Assembly (NCBI GenBank): GCA_023460575.1
Contig: JAEWPQ010000079.1
Location: 1-48,834, forward strand
Source of the DNA: Bacillota bacterium
GTDB taxonomy: Bacteria; Bacillota; Clostridia; Lachnospirales; Lachnospiraceae
Direction: 5' to 3'
DNA: 48,834 nt
A program made the translations under genes and the position numbers. Below the pieces are notes generated by a model. It was not told where the DNA came from. It saw nothing but the letters and a program-made list of their open reading frames with translations, and did no database searches. This document shows positions 17,931 through 26,151 of the stretch, one piece after another (position 1 is the first letter of the stretch; each line of letters opens with the position of its first letter).

Positions 17931-18593
17931 ATGAAGTTAAAAAAATTTTTTGGCATTACAATTTTAGTGTGTATGATTTTCGGAGGTAGCCTAACTTCTA
18001 TCGCAGCAGAAAACACAGTAGTTACACCAGATGCAGTAGGAACTACTATTACCCATAATTGGAGTTTCAAAGTAGACCGTACCTATGAAGAAACACAGGG
18101 GGGCTGGACGCATATTTATACGGGATCTCCTGCTGCGCGAAACGGGGAATATGATTCAGTATCTTGTTCAACTTCCTATTCTCATACGTATACTGGCACA
18201 ATAGGCGGTGATTTAAAAGGGGTAATCCAAGCCCAGCTGGGATACTCTTTTGGAAAAACAGTTAGCTTCGGTATATCCAAAAACAGTGGATCCTTGAAAA
18301 AAGGGGAATACGTGAAAGCTTATTATCAGAAAAATTATGATGTCTCAAAAATTCAACAAACAGATTTGAAACGTACAACAGGATATGTACTTTCAGGTGG
18401 TCAATATAGACCGGTGGATAGATTTGAAACAATCACATCTTATGTATATGCTAAAAAAGCGATTCAACCTAAAATCAAACTTGAATACTGGGCGAATGGT
18501 AACCAGGTGAGGTCAGACTCGGCAGGACGCCCGATTCACGTTGAATGCTATGAATTTGTCAATGGTCAATATCGTCAGGTAGGGAGTAAATAA
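17931..18593 (+). CDS. Secreted protein of unknown function, beta-rich
   Basis: 220 residues. The start at 17931 has AGGGGGGAAGAG upstream and gives a classical signal peptide: KLKK, a hydrophobic core, and a likely cleavage after SIAA near residue 25. The mature part is short on charged helices and rich in Ser, Thr, Tyr and Gly. A central stretch (SVSCSTSYSHTYTGTIGG and onward through LGYSFGKTVSFGISKN) alternates polar and hydrophobic residues like a long beta-hairpin. Two cysteines remain in the mature chain. I do not recognise a named family. The hairpin-like stretch recalls aerolysin/ETX-type proteins, but that is only a resemblance. The next gene abuts its stop codon. Confidence 0.7.
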   Translation: MKLKKFFGITILVCMIFGGSLTSIAAENTVVTPDAVGTTITHNWSFKVDRTYEETQGGWTHIYTGSPAARNGEYDSVSCSTSYSHTYTGTIGGDLKGVIQAQLGYSFGKTVSFGISKNSGSLKKGEYVKAYYQKNYDVSKIQQTDLKRTTGYVLSGGQYRPVDRFETITSYVYAKKAIQPKIKLEYWANGNQVRSDSAGRPIHVECYEFVNGQYRQVGSK

Positions 18594-18806
18594 ATGAAAA
18601 GAACTTCTGGGGCTTTGTTATTGGGATTTAGCTTTCTTGGCTTAGCTATAATAATTTCATTAGCAAAGGTTTCGATGTATTTAGATAAGTTGAATGGCTT
18701 AGATTATTACACTAATGTTTATAACTACATTAATCCAATAGAAATTATTAGTGTGATAATTACAGCCGTGATAGCTTGTATTCTAATAGCTAATAAATCA
18801 GAGTAA
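18594..18806 (+). CDS. Small two-helix membrane protein
   Basis: 70 residues with two hydrophobic segments (about 8-26 and 47-66) joined by a Tyr/Asn-rich loop. Its ATG directly follows the stop codon of the secreted-protein gene (TAAATG), so translation is probably coupled and both genes share one transcript ending at the terminator at 18893. No family recognised. The arrangement would suit a dedicated membrane partner or protective protein for the secreted product. This is a guess from position. Confidence 0.6.
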   Translation: MKRTSGALLLGFSFLGLAIIISLAKVSMYLDKLNGLDYYTNVYNYINPIEIISVIITAVIACILIANKSE

Positions 18807-18892
18807 TATATTTTTATAATCTGGGTTATTATGCCAATTGTAATAAGAATAAGTAATTTTAAGATTAATCCAACTTTTCAGGTTAAAAAGAG

Positions 18893-18940
18893 ACCATTGC
18901 TCTATAAGTGAAATGAACTTATGGAGCAATGGTTCTTTTT
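18893..18940 (+). terminator. Strong intrinsic terminator after the secreted-protein unit
   Basis: A 17-bp stem with a single T-G wobble (arms 18893-18909 and 18917-18933, 7-nt loop) followed by TTCTTTTT. It ends the two-gene unit. The 86 bp before it and the 100 bp after it show no gene. Confidence 0.9.
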
Positions 18941-19043
18941 CTCTGTAAAAAAAAGCTGGAAAAATGAAAAGGGCAGACTGTAGAAAGAAAATATATATTG
19001 ATCGATCCAAGTTAAGTATATCCTTTTTGTCAACGATAAACGA

Positions 19044-19595
19044 TCAGCTAATCAGCTGGCGGAGATAGGAAACCAGACCCAGCCTGCGAAGGGTTTCTAA
19101 TAAAAAGGCGGCAAATAAAGTTCCGCATACTGTGCTCATGAGAAAAGGAACTACAAAAAAGAAAACTGCAACTTCCTTTCCCAGTATCAGAACTGCAACC
19201 GGATAGCTTAAAAGAGCTCCGATCAGTCCGGTTCCTGTAATTTCGCCCATATAGGCCAAAAGAAGTTTTCCGGTTTTTTGAAACAGCAGCGCACTAAGGT
19301 AAGCCCCCACCATGCTGCCGGGGAAAGCCAGAAGGGTTCCGGTACCGGATAAGTTTCTGATAAGAGATGAGGCAAATGCCATGCAAACACCGTAAGCCGG
19401 GCCTAGAAATACTCCAGCAAGGACATTTACCAGGTGCTGAATCGGAAAACACTTAGAGGCTCCAATGGGAATGGAAAAGCCGGAAAGTGAAACGGTGAGT
19501 GCCACAAGCATTCCGCCGGCTGCAAGTTTTTTTATGGTAACTCCTGCAGAGGTGTGAGTGACAGCTGCTTTGTTTAAATTTGTTTTCGAATTCAT
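19044..19595 (-). CDS. thiW: ThiW, S-component of an ECF-type thiamin-precursor transporter
   Basis: 183-residue hydrophobic membrane protein with about five or six helices, recognised as ThiW. The family is proposed to be the substrate-binding component of an energy-coupling-factor transporter for the thiazole precursor of thiamin. AAGGAGG stands before the start, 24 bp after thiC, in the same TPP-riboswitch-controlled transcript. The shared ECF ATPases and T-component are not in this window. Confidence 0.88.
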   Translation of the reverse strand: MNSKTNLNKAAVTHTSAGVTIKKLAAGGMLVALTVSLSGFSIPIGASKCFPIQHLVNVLAGVFLGPAYGVCMAFASSLIRNLSGTGTLLAFPGSMVGAYLSALLFQKTGKLLLAYMGEITGTGLIGALLSYPVAVLILGKEVAVFFFVVPFLMSTVCGTLFAAFLLETLRRLGLVSYLRQLIS

Positions 19596-19619
19596 GATTT
19601 TTCCTCCTTTTAGTCAATA

Positions 19620-20927
19620 TCATTCATCATAGATGTTGACAATTTCCCCGTCTAAAATTCGGTTCATATTTTTCATTGCGCAGAAATTACCGCACATGGA
19701 ACAGGTATCTTCTTTTTCCGGTTTGGAAGATGCACGATACCTTCTTGCTTTTTCCGGATCAATGGCCAGATCAAACATAGCTTCCCAGTCCAGTCGTTTT
19801 CTTGCGTCACTCATCTGGTAATCCCATTCTTTTGCACCCTTGATGCCTTTTGCCAGATCGGCAGCATGGGCTGCAATCCGTGCAGAGATAATGCCTTCCT
19901 TCACATCATCTGCATCGGGAAGCCTTAAATGTTCCGCGGGCGTCACGTAGCAGAGGAAAGAAGCTCCGGCGGCAGCGGCTATAGCCCCTCCGATGGCTGC
20001 GGTTATGTGATCATATCCTGGAGCAATGTCAGTGACGAGCGGCCCCAGTACATAGAAAGGTGCGCCCTTGCAGATGGTCTCCTGGATTTTCATATTGGCG
20101 GCGATCTGGTCCAGGGGCATATGTCCTGGTCCTTCTATAATTACCTGTACATCCTTTTCCCAGGCACGGCGGGTCAGTTCCCCAAGGGTAACCAGTTCTT
20201 CAATCTGTGAAATATCGGAGGCATCCGCAATACAGCCGGGACGGCAGGCATCTCCAAGGCTTAATGTCACATCATGCTCCCGGCAGATTTCCAGAACACG
20301 GTCAAAATGTTCATAGAATGGATTTTCATTACCCGTCATCTCCATCCAGGCAAAGATGATGGAACCGCCTCTGGAAACGATATTAGTCAGGCGTTTTGCC
20401 TCTTTGAAACGGTGTGCTGTCTGCTTGTTGATGCCTACGTGAATGGTCATGAAATCCACTCCGTCAAGGGCATGCATTTCCACAATCTGAATCCATTCCT
20501 CAGAGGTTATCTCCTTAAGGGGCTTATGATAATAAACAACGGCATCGTAAATTGGCACTGTTCCAATCATGGCAGGACATTCTCCTGTCAGCCGTTTCCT
20601 GAATTTTCTTGTATCTCCAAAGGAACTTAAATCCATGATGGATTCAGCCCCCAGTGAAACCGCATCCTCTACCTTTTTTAATTCCAGATCCATGTCATTT
20701 AAATCTCTGGAAGTTCCAAGATTTACATTGATTTTTGTTTTCAGCATGGAACCGATGGCATTTGGCTCCAGGCAGGTATGGTGTTTGTTGGCAGGGATAA
20801 CTGCCTTACCTTGTGCAATCAGCTTTATGAGCTCCTCCGGCTTAATCCCTTCTTTTTTCGCTGTGATTTCCATTTCCCGTGTCAGAATACCTTTTCTTGC
20901 GGCATCCATCTGTGTTGTGTAATTCAT
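19620..20927 (-). CDS. thiC: Phosphomethylpyrimidine synthase
   Basis: Radical-SAM enzyme turning 5-aminoimidazole ribotide into hydroxymethylpyrimidine phosphate for thiamin synthesis. 435 residues, the short form common in anaerobes and lacking the extra N-terminal domain of the enterobacterial protein. The C-terminal iron-sulfur motif reads CSMCGNFC, spacing CX2CX3C, one residue shorter than the CX2CX4C usually quoted. Conserved ThiC stretches such as IIEGPGHMPL and GPLVTDIAPGYDHI are intact. It is preceded by a TPP riboswitch and followed by thiW. Confidence 0.95.
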   Translation of the reverse strand: MNYTTQMDAARKGILTREMEITAKKEGIKPEELIKLIAQGKAVIPANKHHTCLEPNAIGSMLKTKINVNLGTSRDLNDMDLELKKVEDAVSLGAESIMDLSSFGDTRKFRKRLTGECPAMIGTVPIYDAVVYYHKPLKEITSEEWIQIVEMHALDGVDFMTIHVGINKQTAHRFKEAKRLTNIVSRGGSIIFAWMEMTGNENPFYEHFDRVLEICREHDVTLSLGDACRPGCIADASDISQIEELVTLGELTRRAWEKDVQVIIEGPGHMPLDQIAANMKIQETICKGAPFYVLGPLVTDIAPGYDHITAAIGGAIAAAAGASFLCYVTPAEHLRLPDADDVKEGIISARIAAHAADLAKGIKGAKEWDYQMSDARKRLDWEAMFDLAIDPEKARRYRASSKPEKEDTCSMCGNFCAMKNMNRILDGEIVNIYDE

Positions 20928-20971
20928 CTGTAGTCCTCCTTCATTATTTGGAGGGATTTACGGCTCTGGAC

Positions 20972-21004
20972 AAAAAAAGAGCCCATACCAACAGGTACAG
21001 GCCC
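20972..21004 (-). terminator. Riboswitch expression-platform terminator before thiC
   Basis: On the minus strand GGGCCTGTACC pairs with GGTATGGGCTC (11 bp with wobbles, 4-nt loop) and is followed by seven T. It lies just after the TPP aptamer and before the thiC start, so control is by transcription termination. Confidence 0.9.
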
Positions 21005-21020
21005 AGATCAATACATCCGT

Positions 21021-21104
21021 CTCGTATAAATCCCTACGTTGGCATTACCCAAATCAGGTTATAAAGGTCGAAGTTTGATAACTTCCTCTCAGCCCGCATA
21101 CGAG
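21021..21104 (-). promoter_or_regulatory. TPP (THI-box) riboswitch aptamer
   Basis: The minus strand carries the conserved CTGAGAGG and the ACCTGATTTGGGTAATGCCA segment of the THI box. Helix P1 is closed by a perfect 7-bp pair CTCGTAT/ATACGAG at the two ends. Thiamin pyrophosphate binding would favour the terminator at 20972-21004 and shut off thiC-thiW. Confidence 0.96.
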
Positions 21105-21121
21105 CTCCCTCTTGTGGCACT

Positions 21122-21150
21122 AGTGTAGCACCGGTGCTAATGGATGTCAA
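21122..21150 (-). promoter_or_regulatory. Sigma-A promoter of thiC-thiW with a palindrome in its spacer
   Basis: On the minus strand TTGACA (21145-21150), a 17-bp spacer and TACACT (21122-21127). A perfect 14-bp palindrome, TAGCACCGGTGCTA (21126-21139), fills most of the spacer. The start of transcription is near 21115, just before the TPP aptamer. Confidence 0.75.
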
Positions 21151-21178
21151 GTGAAATTTCCTTAATCAAAGTGGGGGG

Positions 21179-21952
21179 TCAACCGGTTATTGCAGATTTC
21201 ATCTCTCTTATGTAACTGCAAATTGGTTCCACACAGTTTTTTCCATGCATGGCAGCCAGCTTCACAATGGCGCTTCCCACGATAATACCATCTGCGTAGT
21301 TGCTTAATTCTTTCGCCTGTTCCGGTGTGGAAATTCCAAAACCAATAGCACAGGGAATATCTTTGGAATCCTTTACAAGAGAAACCATATCTTCGATGTC
21401 AGAGGTGATTTCCTTTCTCACACCCGTTACGCCCATGGAAGAAACGCAGTATACAAATCCCTCTGCTTCCGAAGCTATGGCCGTAATCCGTTCCTTAGAA
21501 GTTGGAGCGACCAGGGAAATTAAGTCAATCCCGTACTTTTGGCAGATGGGATGAAGTTCATCCTTTTCTTCAAAAGGCATATCGGGAACGATAAGAGCAT
21601 CAATGCCGCATTCTGCCGCATTTTTAATGAAACGCTCGCTTCCATATACAAATATGGGATTAATGTAAGTCATAAATGCCAGGGGCACATTAGTTTTTTG
21701 CCGAATGCGGGTGACTGTTTCAAATATTTTATCTGCAGTAGTGCCGGAGGCAAGAGCGCGCTGGTCTGCTTCCTGAATCACGATTCCCTCTGCAACCGGA
21801 TCAGAAAAAGGAATTCCAAGCTCTATGATATCAGCACCTGCCTCTGCCATCGCAGGAACCAACTGTTCCGTAACAGCAAGGTCCGGGTCACCGGCTGTAA
21901 TAAACGGGATAAATGCTTTTCCTTTTGCAAATGCTTCACTGATTCTACTCAT
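21179..21952 (-). CDS. trpA: Tryptophan synthase alpha subunit
   Basis: 257 residues. Cleaves indole-3-glycerol phosphate and passes indole to TrpB. The catalytic glutamate is E44 in IIELGIPFSDP (E. coli E49). The second acidic residue (E. coli D60) is here E55 in SDPVAEG, a conservative change I recall in other Firmicutes. It overlaps the trpB end by 8 nt and is last in the operon. No clear terminator separates it from the thiC promoter just downstream. Confidence 0.96.
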   Translation of the reverse strand: MSRISEAFAKGKAFIPFITAGDPDLAVTEQLVPAMAEAGADIIELGIPFSDPVAEGIVIQEADQRALASGTTADKIFETVTRIRQKTNVPLAFMTYINPIFVYGSERFIKNAAECGIDALIVPDMPFEEKDELHPICQKYGIDLISLVAPTSKERITAIASEAEGFVYCVSSMGVTGVRKEITSDIEDMVSLVKDSKDIPCAIGFGISTPEQAKELSNYADGIIVGSAIVKLAAMHGKNCVEPICSYIREMKSAITG

Positions 21953-23129
21953 AGATTTCTACCCCCTTATAACGTGCAATTGCGGCCACATCCTTGTCTC
22001 CGCGGCCGGATAAGTTGATGACGATGACCTGGTCTTTTCCCATGGAAGGTGCAGCCTTTCTGGCGTAAGCCACAGCATGGGCGCTTTCAATGGCTGGGAT
22101 GATTCCTTCTTTCCGTGATAAATATTCAAATGCGTCCACCGCCTCATCGTCGGTGACCGGAACATAATCGGCCCTTCCGGTATCAAACAGTGCGGCGTGC
22201 TCCGGTCCGATTCCCGGATAGTCAAGTCCTGCTGAGATGGAGTAAACCGGAGCGATCTGTCCGTATTCATCCTGGCAGAAGTAGGATTTCATACCGTGGA
22301 AGATTCCCACGGTTCCGGTGGAGATGGTGGCAGCATTTTTATCTGTATCAATGCCGTGACCGGCAGCCTCACAGCCCACCAGCTTAACAGAGGTATCTCC
22401 AATAAAATCATAAAACAGGCCCATGGCATTGCTGCCACCGCCCACACAGGCGATCAGCATGTCGGGAAGCTTTCCCTCTGCTTTTAAGATCTGCTCCCTG
22501 ACTTCCTTTCCGATGATGCTCTGGAAGTCCCGCACAATGGTGGGAAATGGGTGAGGCCCCATGACGGAACCCAGGACATAGTGGGTGTCCTCCACCCGGT
22601 TGGTCCATTCCCGAAGTGTCTCATTTACCGCATCCTTTAAGGTCTGTGTTCCGCTGGTAACCGGATGAACCTTAGCTCCCAGAAGCTCCATACGGAATAC
22701 ATTTAATGCCTGTCGGTCCGTATCCTCTTTCCCCATGAAGATTTCACATTCCATCCCCATTAAGGCTGCGGCAGTAGCGGTAGCCACTCCGTGCTGGCCT
22801 GCACCGGTTTCTGCGATGACACGGGTTTTCCCCATTTTCTTTGCAAGGAGAACCTGGCCAAGTGCATTGTTAATTTTGTGGGAGCCGGTGTGGTTTAAAT
22901 CTTCCCGTTTTAAATAAATCTTTGCACCGCCAAGATCCTCTGTCATTTTCTCTGCGTAATAAAGCAGAGAAGGTCTTCCTGTGTAGGTTTCATGCAGTGT
23001 CTTTAACTCTGCCAGAAATTCTTCATCCTGCATACAGGCATTGTAAGCCTTTTCCAGTTCCGTCACTGCATTCATCAGCGTTTCGGGGATAAATTGTCCG
23101 CCGTGCTGTCCAAATCTTCCTTTTGACAT
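21945..23129 (-). CDS. trpB: Tryptophan synthase beta subunit
   Basis: 394 residues, PLP enzyme condensing indole with L-serine. The PLP lysine is K85 in HTGSHKINNALGQ and the phosphate loop is GGGSNAMG. The start MSKGRFGQHGGQ is the canonical TrpB N terminus and has AAGGAGTGG upstream, although it lies 55 nt inside the trpF frame. It pairs with TrpA. Confidence 0.97.
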   Translation of the reverse strand: MSKGRFGQHGGQFIPETLMNAVTELEKAYNACMQDEEFLAELKTLHETYTGRPSLLYYAEKMTEDLGGAKIYLKREDLNHTGSHKINNALGQVLLAKKMGKTRVIAETGAGQHGVATATAAALMGMECEIFMGKEDTDRQALNVFRMELLGAKVHPVTSGTQTLKDAVNETLREWTNRVEDTHYVLGSVMGPHPFPTIVRDFQSIIGKEVREQILKAEGKLPDMLIACVGGGSNAMGLFYDFIGDTSVKLVGCEAAGHGIDTDKNAATISTGTVGIFHGMKSYFCQDEYGQIAPVYSISAGLDYPGIGPEHAALFDTGRADYVPVTDDEAVDAFEYLSRKEGIIPAIESAHAVAYARKAAPSMGKDQVIVINLSGRGDKDVAAIARYKGVEIYE

Positions 23130-23758
23130 AATTTTCCACTCCTTACTGTTTGTATGATTTTTTTGATTTTTTCCGGGTCTTTTCTGCCGTTTGTTTCAGC
23201 CAGACTGCTGACATCCAGGCAGAATGCTTTCGTTTTAAGAGCTTCCTCTATGTTTTCCATGCCGATGCCTCCTGCCAGAAACCAGGGTTTATTAATCGCC
23301 GGAATCATGGCCCAGTCAAAACATGTTCCGCTGCCGCCCTGAATTCCCTTTACATAGGAGTCCAGAAGAAGGTAGTCCGCAGAAAGCTTTTCCGCTTCAG
23401 AAATATCAGCCTCGGACCTGACACGGATTGCTTTCATAATGGGGACCGGCCGGTCTAATCTGTTTTTCAGTTCCAGAATATCTGCCTCACGTTCTTCTCC
23501 GTGAAGCTGAATCAGCTGAATTACGTTATTTTTTACCAGGGAAATGATCTCGTCTGCAGGGCTGTTTACAAAGACTCCTACAGCTGGTATTTCAGGCAAT
23601 AGATCATTTCTTAATAGTTCAGCCTTTCTGAAATCAAGCTGCCGTTTTCCAGCGGCAAAAACAAAACCGACGTAATCCGGCTTATAGCAGTTGACAGCAA
23701 GCACATCTTCTTTTCTGGTGAGGCCGCAGATCTTGATTTTCTTTTCAAAATTTATCAT
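23075..23758 (-). CDS. trpF: Phosphoribosylanthranilate isomerase
   Basis: 227 residues, TIM-barrel enzyme of tryptophan synthesis. The catalytic cysteine is in KICGLTRKED (near residue 11) and the general acid aspartate in LLLDSYVKG. The phosphate-binding GGSGTCFDW and LAGGIG motifs are intact. The last residues (about 210-227) are encoded within the 5' end of trpB, so this C-terminal tail is probably an extension produced by the 55-nt gene overlap and not part of the barrel. Confidence 0.94.
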   Translation of the reverse strand: MINFEKKIKICGLTRKEDVLAVNCYKPDYVGFVFAAGKRQLDFRKAELLRNDLLPEIPAVGVFVNSPADEIISLVKNNVIQLIQLHGEEREADILELKNRLDRPVPIMKAIRVRSEADISEAEKLSADYLLLDSYVKGIQGGSGTCFDWAMIPAINKPWFLAGGIGMENIEEALKTKAFCLDVSSLAETNGRKDPEKIKKIIQTVRSGKLCQKEDLDSTADNLSPKR

Positions 23759-24551
23759 TGGCAGCCTTCCTCATTTCCAAAAGAATTTTTTTCTTGTCAG
23801 GAGAGCGCATCAGGCTTTCTCCGATTAAGACTCCGTTTACACCAGCCTGATAAAGCCGCTTTACATCGCCCGGGGTCTGTATTCCGCTTTCAGCAATGAA
23901 CGCAGTTCCGGCAGGCACCAGGCTTCTTAAACGTATGGAATTTTCAAAGTCAACCTCGAACGTCTTTAAGTTCCGGTTATTGACTCCGATCAGGCGGGCT
24001 CCTGCAGAAAGTGCGCTGTGGATTTCTTCCTCATCGTGAGCTTCCACAAGTGCGCTGAGTCCAAGGCTGTCACTGATTTTGATGTATTCTTTCAGCTGTC
24101 CGGTATTAAGAAGAGCACAGATAAGAAGAACTGCCGAGGCACCAAGCACCTTGGCTTCCAGTATCTGATAAGGGTCAACCGTAAAATCCTTTCTTAACAG
24201 AGGGAGGGAAACACACTGGCTGATTTCGGTTAAATATTCCCCTTTTCCCAGAAAATATTCCGGCTCTGTCAGTACGGAAACTGCGTCTGCACCGGCTGTT
24301 TCATACTCCATTGCAATTTCCCTGTAAGGAAAATCCGGTGCGATCATCCCTTTTGAGGGAGAAGCACGTTTTACTTCGCAGATAAAGGAGATTCCGGGAG
24401 AGGAGATCGCCCGCTCAAAAGAGAAATCAGATTCCCTCTGCCCTGTGTCAAAGGCACTGTATGCCATTTCCTCCATCTTACTGAAAGGAATCGTTTTTTT
24501 TGCCTCCTCCGCCCGCTTTTTTGAGGCTGCGGCCAGGGTATCAAGGATCAT
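23745..24551 (-). CDS. trpC: Indole-3-glycerol phosphate synthase
   Basis: 268 residues, TIM-barrel enzyme closing the indole ring. Conserved features are the EVKRASPSKG catalytic-lysine motif, LLRKDFTVDPYQ with a second key lysine, and IGVNNRNLKTFEVD. It overlaps trpF by 14 nt and trpD by 4 nt, so translation is coupled. Confidence 0.96.
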   Translation of the reverse strand: MILDTLAAASKKRAEEAKKTIPFSKMEEMAYSAFDTGQRESDFSFERAISSPGISFICEVKRASPSKGMIAPDFPYREIAMEYETAGADAVSVLTEPEYFLGKGEYLTEISQCVSLPLLRKDFTVDPYQILEAKVLGASAVLLICALLNTGQLKEYIKISDSLGLSALVEAHDEEEIHSALSAGARLIGVNNRNLKTFEVDFENSIRLRSLVPAGTAFIAESGIQTPGDVKRLYQAGVNGVLIGESLMRSPDKKKILLEMRKAANDKF

Positions 24552-25567
24552 AAAGCCACCTCATTCACTGCTTTCACAAATTCTTCCAGTTTTGCAGCTG
24601 CTTTTCCGGAATCAATTAAGTCGGAAGCAGTTTGAATGCAGTCGGATATGGTGCAGTTGTCAATGCCAAGATAAAGACTGAGGGCGGAATTTAAAACTAC
24701 AATATCCCGTTTTGGACCACGAAGTGTTCCGTCTAATATTTCCTTTGTAATTTTGGCATTATCGGCAGGCGTTCCGCCCAGCAGATCGGAAAGGCTGCTG
24801 CGGCTTAAGGAAAACTGCTCCGGAGTAATTTCATAAGAAATCAATTCGCCGAAACGGATTTCGCAGACATGGGTGGGACCTGTAACGGTCGCTTCGTCCA
24901 GCCCGTCTGATCCGCAGACAACCAGTCCCCGCTTCACTCCTAAGTTACTTAATACCTGGGCAAGGGGTTCCACCAGCTTTTTATCGTATACACCTAAAAG
25001 CTGCATGGTGGCGCCTGCCGGATTTGATAAAGGTCCGAGAATGTTAAAGATGGTACGGACTCCAAGCTCTTTTCTGACAGGACCTGCATATTTCATGGAA
25101 GAATGATGGACCTGTGCGAAGAGAAAGCACATGCCGGTCTCTTTTAAAACCTTTGCAGACTGTTCAGCCGTAAGATTTAAGTTGACTCCCAGCTGCTCCA
25201 AAACGTCCGCAGCGCCGCTTTTGCTGGAAACGCTTCTGTTGCCATGCTTTGCAACCGGGACACCTCCAGCAGCCACCACAAAGGCACTGGTAGTGGAGAT
25301 ATTAAAGGTTCCCACCTCATCGCCTCCTGTGCCTACGATATCAATTACCGGAAAATCCGGCTCCAGCTTCAGCGCCTTTTCTCTCATGACTGTTGCGCAG
25401 GCGGTGATCTCGTCAATGGTTTCACCCTTCATACGAAGAGCCGTTAAAAATGCTGCCATCTGGGCCGGAGTGGTTTCCCCGCTCATAATTTCATTCATAA
25501 CCTCTCTTGCCGCCTGAAAGCTTAAGTCCTGCCCTTCAATTACATTGTGGATTGCTTCTTGAATCAT
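24548..25567 (-). CDS. trpD: Anthranilate phosphoribosyltransferase
   Basis: 339 residues. Transfers phosphoribose from PRPP to anthranilate. The glycine-rich PRPP loop GTGGDEVGTFNIST, the KHGNRSVSSKSGAADVLE anthranilate/PRPP region and the VCGSDGLDEAT segment are all present. It is a separate polypeptide and not fused to TrpG. It begins 14 bp after trpG. Confidence 0.96.
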   Translation of the reverse strand: MIQEAIHNVIEGQDLSFQAAREVMNEIMSGETTPAQMAAFLTALRMKGETIDEITACATVMREKALKLEPDFPVIDIVGTGGDEVGTFNISTTSAFVVAAGGVPVAKHGNRSVSSKSGAADVLEQLGVNLNLTAEQSAKVLKETGMCFLFAQVHHSSMKYAGPVRKELGVRTIFNILGPLSNPAGATMQLLGVYDKKLVEPLAQVLSNLGVKRGLVVCGSDGLDEATVTGPTHVCEIRFGELISYEITPEQFSLSRSSLSDLLGGTPADNAKITKEILDGTLRGPKRDIVVLNSALSLYLGIDNCTISDCIQTASDLIDSGKAAAKLEEFVKAVNEVAL

Positions 25568-25581
25568 TGGATTTACCTCCT

Positions 25582-26151
25582 TTATTTAATGGTCAGAAAA
25601 TTTTTTAATATGGTCATTCCATCTGGTGTAAGTATGGATTCCGGGTGAAACTGCAGTCCGTAGACCGCATACTCTTTATGTTTCACTGCCATGACTTCAC
25701 CAATGGAGTCAGTACCGATCACTGTCAGGCAGTCCGGAAGGGATTCCTTTTCTGCAATGAGGGAATGATATCTGGCAGCAGGTATTGTCCCTGGCAGCCC
25801 ACTGAATATGGGATCTGAGGGATCAATGTCAATCAGGCTCTGCTTTCCGTGCATCAGTTTTTTTGCGTGGGTGATATTTGCCCCGTATACTTCACAGATC
25901 CCCTGGTGCCCCAGACAGACACCAAGAATTGGAACGGTTCCGGCAAGCTCCTTAACCACTGTCTCGCATACGCCGGCATCCTTTGGATATCCAGGACCTG
26001 GAGAGAGTATGATATGGGAAGGATGCAAGAGACCGATTTCCTCCACAGTCAGTTCATCATTTCTTATAACTTTAATATCCGGTTCAATGGAACCGAACAG
26101 CTGGACCAGATTATAGGAGAAGCTGTCATAATTATCAATCAGCAGTATCAT
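25582..26151 (-). CDS. trpG: Anthranilate synthase glutamine amidotransferase subunit
   Basis: 189 residues, class I glutamine amidotransferase feeding ammonia to TrpE. The nucleophile is C79 in LGVCLGHQ, and the partner His/Glu lie in QFHPES near the C terminus. The start overlaps the trpE stop (TGATG). The protein could also serve aminodeoxychorismate synthase (PabA role), as is common in Firmicutes with a single copy; this is inference. Confidence 0.94.
   Translation of the reverse strand: MILLIDNYDSFSYNLVQLFGSIEPDIKVIRNDELTVEEIGLLHPSHIILSPGPGYPKDAGVCETVVKELAGTVPILGVCLGHQGICEVYGANITHAKKLMHGKQSLIDIDPSDPIFSGLPGTIPAARYHSLIAEKESLPDCLTVIGTDSIGEVMAVKHKEYAVYGLQFHPESILTPDGMTILKNFLTIK

Noticed and set aside
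18798..19010. 70-codon frame on the minus strand
   Set aside because: It spans the strong terminator hairpin at 18893-18940 and lacks a Shine-Dalgarno.
21179..21952. TrpA inactivated by loss of the second catalytic aspartate (E. coli D60)
   Set aside because: The position is a conservative glutamate, as I recall in other Firmicutes TrpA, and all other motifs are intact.
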